DNA of 64,000 bases from Lachnospiraceae bacterium (GTDB taxonomy: Bacteria; Bacillota; Clostridia; Lachnospirales; Lachnospiraceae). Position numbers and translations under genes: made by a program. Numbering within the stretch: the first letter of the stretch is position 1; each line of letters starts with the position of its first letter. The notes under the pieces were generated by a model. That model had not been told where the DNA came from, ran no database searches, and worked only from the letters and a program-made list of their open reading frames with translations. The stretch spans positions 248,001-312,000 of the forward strand of contig JAFSGE010000005.1 in the NCBI GenBank assembly GCA_017434885.1, written 5' to 3'. Below, piece by piece: positions 61,642-64,000 of this stretch.

Positions 61642-62598
61642 TTACTTTACTGTGCGGTTTACTCTTCCTTTGGCATTGATTAATACCATGCCTTTTGTAT
61701 AAATATCATCACTTTCCACATCATTTTTCCATCTGTCGGGAGATATCACCAATTTATTCGCATTTTCATTAAGCCACGCTCCCCACCAGCTAAAACTGGA
61801 ATTAGATATGATATTATGTTTGCATCTGGTCATAAGCTGCATATCCAGGTATCCGGTATATTCTGTATTAGCTTCTACCATTACAAATTTCTTCTGCAAT
61901 TCCTCTTTTTCTTCAGCGGACATTTCCTCAGTAATCCGATTCGCAATTAGATTATCTACCCAACTTTTTACCCACTTAGGCTCGTTACTGAAAATGTAAA
62001 AAACTGCATCAGGATATCGCTCCTGCACATAACGTACAGCCGCTTCATAATACTGCTCCGTACAAATTCCTTCATACAGTTCTTCGTCCGGTCTTGAATC
62101 GCTGCGCCTCATATGCACACTTACCGACATGGTATTTTCAATCTGTTCCAGGCATTCTTTTGTCACCTGATACAGTTTTTCAGGCAAATGCATAGTCTCC
62201 AGTTCCGGGAACTGATATATTTCACGTACCTCATCCGCAATATCCTCAAAATACTTTTCACTTTGGAATCCGCCTCTTAGGTACATGGACTCAAAAGAAA
62301 GCACTTTAGGGTCATAAAATCCTTCCTCTGTATACTCCATTGCCCTTCTGCCGAACAATTTCCTGCGAAGACGGGCACTATACTTCATGGAACCGTCTGT
62401 AAATGCATTAATCTCATCCCAAGTAGCCCGCGGAACATTTGCCCGGAACACGGAAAGCATAATCGGTTTGGCATTGTCATGTCTGTATTCATTGATATCG
62501 TCAAATTTGACCTCTCGTCCAAGGGATTTCAGCTTCATATACAACGCATACTGAAACATCTGGTTTCCCAGTCCGCCGGACATTCTGATTATATTCAT
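61642..62598 (-). CDS. GT11 family fucosyltransferase
   Basis: 318 residues: NIIRMSGGLGNQMFQYALYM, SVSVHMRRSDSRPDEELYE, AVFYIFSNEPKWVKSW, HNIISNSSFSWWGAWLNENA. The motif reads HMRRSD, keeping H, both R and D but replacing Gly with Ser. An insertion of about 15 charged residues (EEMSAEEKEELQKK) distinguishes it from its neighbour. GGAGG is six bases before the ATG at 62598, which overlaps the asnB stop (ATGA); longer in-frame starts inside asnB are therefore rejected. Confidence 0.92.
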   Translation of the reverse strand: MNIIRMSGGLGNQMFQYALYMKLKSLGREVKFDDINEYRHDNAKPIMLSVFRANVPRATWDEINAFTDGSMKYSARLRRKLFGRRAMEYTEEGFYDPKVLSFESMYLRGGFQSEKYFEDIADEVREIYQFPELETMHLPEKLYQVTKECLEQIENTMSVSVHMRRSDSRPDEELYEGICTEQYYEAAVRYVQERYPDAVFYIFSNEPKWVKSWVDNLIANRITEEMSAEEKEELQKKFVMVEANTEYTGYLDMQLMTRCKHNIISNSSFSWWGAWLNENANKLVISPDRWKNDVESDDIYTKGMVLINAKGRVNRTVK

Positions 62599-64000
62599 AT
62601 ACGTCCTCCAGCTCTTTCCTCCATCATCCAGCTTTGGAACATCAAAATATACCAAATCTGAATACGCCATTCATCCTTTTCGATAAAATCCGTCCACATT
62701 TTCCAAACCACATCCGGATTTAAAATTCCCTGTTGCTTCAACATATCCTTGTCAATCAGGCTCTCTGCCCAGCCGCGAAGCTGTGTCTGCTTCAGCCACT
62801 TATCAATAGGGATACTAAATCCCTTCTTTGGACGTTCCATCATTTCCTTTGGCACGTAGCGATAGAGAACTTCCCTTAATACTTTTTTGCCAATGCCACC
62901 CTCACGTTTATATTCCACAGGCAGGCTCCATGCGAACTCTATTACGTCCCTATCCAGCATAGGGATTCTTGTTTCAAGGGATACAGCCATACCTGCTCTG
63001 TCCACTTTCACCAAAATATCATCAGGATGATACATCAGAAGATCCATTAACATAATGTTATGATTTGCTTCTTCAAGAAATTTAGGATCATATTCACTGT
63101 ATTTATAACTGCACTTTCTATTGTCCAAACTAATCCTACTGATTAACGGATCCGTTTCATAGGACTGAATATATAAATCAGAGGGTCCCTTTGCCCCCAA
63201 AAGAGTTGCTCTTATTCTGGTTCTGCGATCTTTCGCAAGCGGGCTATGAAGCACCAGGCGGCTACACGGCTTTCTGATAAAATAAGGAATTCCCTTCATC
63301 TTATTCCACGCTCTTACCACAGATTCATAAGAATTATAACCACAAAACAGTTCATCACCACCATCTCCGCTCAAAGACACCGTCACATGCTCTCTGGTCA
63401 TCTTACTCACTAAATAAGTAGGAATCTGAGATGAATCCGCAAAAGGCTCACTGTACATAGCAGCCAACTTCGGAATCACCTCTTTCGCATCTGTTTCCGT
63501 AATATACAATTCTGTATGCTCTGTTCCCAAATGTCTTGCGATTTCCTTAGCATACTCTGCTTCATTATATTCTTTTTCTTCCATACCGATGGTAAAGGTT
63601 TTAACTTTATTGTGATTTAAAGACTGCATCAATGCAACAACAGTACTCGAGTCAATTCCCGCCGAAAGGAACGCTCCCACCGGTACATCGGCCACCATCT
63701 GCTCAGAAATAGAAGCTTTCAAAAGACGCTCCAATTCACTTGTCGCTTCTGCATAGCTTCCTTTAAACAGGTTCTCCTGCCCTTTCTTTGCAACATCTTT
63801 CATTGACCAGTAATTTTCAATCTCAACATCACACAAGTTATTAAATGGTAATTTAACTTTTGCAACAGTTCCAGGTTCCAACTTATAAATTTTCTCATAA
63901 ACCGAGTAAGGCGCCGGAATATATCCGTGTGTAAAATAAACATCCAGTACTGCCGTATTAATTTCATTATCAAAACCGTCCAAAACAGAAATGGAGCCTA
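62595..64000 (-). CDS. asnB: Glutamine-dependent asparagine synthase (AsnB family), 5' end outside window
   Basis: The frame is open to base 64000 with no convincing start, so only the C-terminal 467 or so residues are seen. They cover the end of the glutaminase domain (GYIPAPYSVYEKIYKLEPG) and the whole synthetase domain: AFLSAGIDSSTVVALMQSL (ATP loop), TFTIGMEEKEYNEAEYA, VSLSGDGGDELFCGYN, and RAGMAVSLETRIPMLDRDVI. Members make asparagine or amidate sugars and carboxylates in glycan loci; position ahead of fucosyltransferases makes a glycan-modifying role possible. The product is followed by an ATGA overlap with the GT11 gene. Confidence 0.92.
   Translation of the reverse strand, partial: GSISVLDGFDNEINTAVLDVYFTHGYIPAPYSVYEKIYKLEPGTVAKVKLPFNNLCDVEIENYWSMKDVAKKGQENLFKGSYAEATSELERLLKASISEQMVADVPVGAFLSAGIDSSTVVALMQSLNHNKVKTFTIGMEEKEYNEAEYAKEIARHLGTEHTELYITETDAKEVIPKLAAMYSEPFADSSQIPTYLVSKMTREHVTVSLSGDGGDELFCGYNSYESVVRAWNKMKGIPYFIRKPCSRLVLHSPLAKDRRTRIRATLLGAKGPSDLYIQSYETDPLISRISLDNRKCSYKYSEYDPKFLEEANHNIMLMDLLMYHPDDILVKVDRAGMAVSLETRIPMLDRDVIEFAWSLPVEYKREGGIGKKVLREVLYRYVPKEMMERPKKGFSIPIDKWLKQTQLRGWAESLIDKDMLKQQGILNPDVVWKMWTDFIEKDEWRIQIWYILMFQSWMMEERAGGRI

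Noticed and set aside
1..64000. CRISPR arrays, tRNA or rRNA genes, insertion sequences, phage genes
   Set aside because: No repeat-spacer pattern, no cloverleaf or rRNA sequence in the short intergenic gaps, and no transposase, integrase or structural phage protein among the frames. No gap exceeds about 170 bases.

Overview
The window is almost entirely one very large surface-glycan biosynthesis locus from a low-GC Gram-positive bacterium. Codon use, AGGAGG-type ribosome binding sites, frequent TTG/GTG starts and the gene repertoire fit a gut Clostridia member, most likely Lachnospiraceae; this is an inference, as no taxonomic marker gene is present. There is no rRNA, tRNA, CRISPR array, transposase or phage gene.

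Minus-strand superlocus (1-53.6 kb). A well-formed promoter at 53581-53609 starts a nearly gapless series of 41 intact minus-strand genes that runs off the left end. From the promoter leftwards the order is: a PglK-like ABC flippase; GT11-like, DUF5672 and GT17 transferases; the only initiating phosphoglycosyltransferase in the window (47390-48760); GT4 and two GT2 enzymes; a pyruvyltransferase; a Wzx flippase; a GH88/105-like hydrolase; a GT11 fucosyltransferase; two tandem Wzy candidates; an FdtB-type aminotransferase followed by a 36-codon remnant of FdtA; GT8-like, GT4 and GT2 enzymes; a hexapeptide O-acyltransferase; a GT26-GT4 fusion; a third Wzy candidate; an unknown protein; a second Wzx; and a fucosyltransferase-like gene. 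A second promoter (24567-24595) precedes a GT-C-like membrane protein, GT4, a GT2/DUF2304 pair, more transferases and a nonulosonic (legionaminic-type) acid gene set (NeuC/LegG, NeuB/LegI, NeuA/LegF, LegB, PtmE, N-acetyl sugar amidotransferase, 6.9-16.4 kb). A third promoter (11656-11684) lies before a second PglK-like ABC transporter. The left end carries a GtrB/GtrII-type glucosylation pair and further GT2 genes.

Right part (53.6-64 kb). Divergent from the superlocus is a plus-strand MBOAT/SGNH acyl-transfer pair; the SGNH gene appears to use a CTG start. It ends at a 17-bp perfect hairpin that also faces an oncoming histidine kinase/response regulator operon. Four TTAA boxes spaced 11-12 bp lie between the regulator gene and a divergent GT-C membrane glycosyltransferase, suggesting a shared operator. 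A last minus-strand operon carries asnB (cut by the right end), two tandem GT11 fucosyltransferases and a GT2, and ends in a hairpin overlapping its last stop codon.

Taken together the genes can initiate a glycan on a lipid carrier, extend it with hexoses, fucose and a nonulosonic acid, decorate it (pyruvate, O-acyl, glucosyl branches), flip it by Wzx- or PglK-like routes and polymerise it. With four flippase candidates, three polymerase candidates and a single initiating enzyme, the locus is either several glycan pathways joined together or one that depends on initiators encoded elsewhere.
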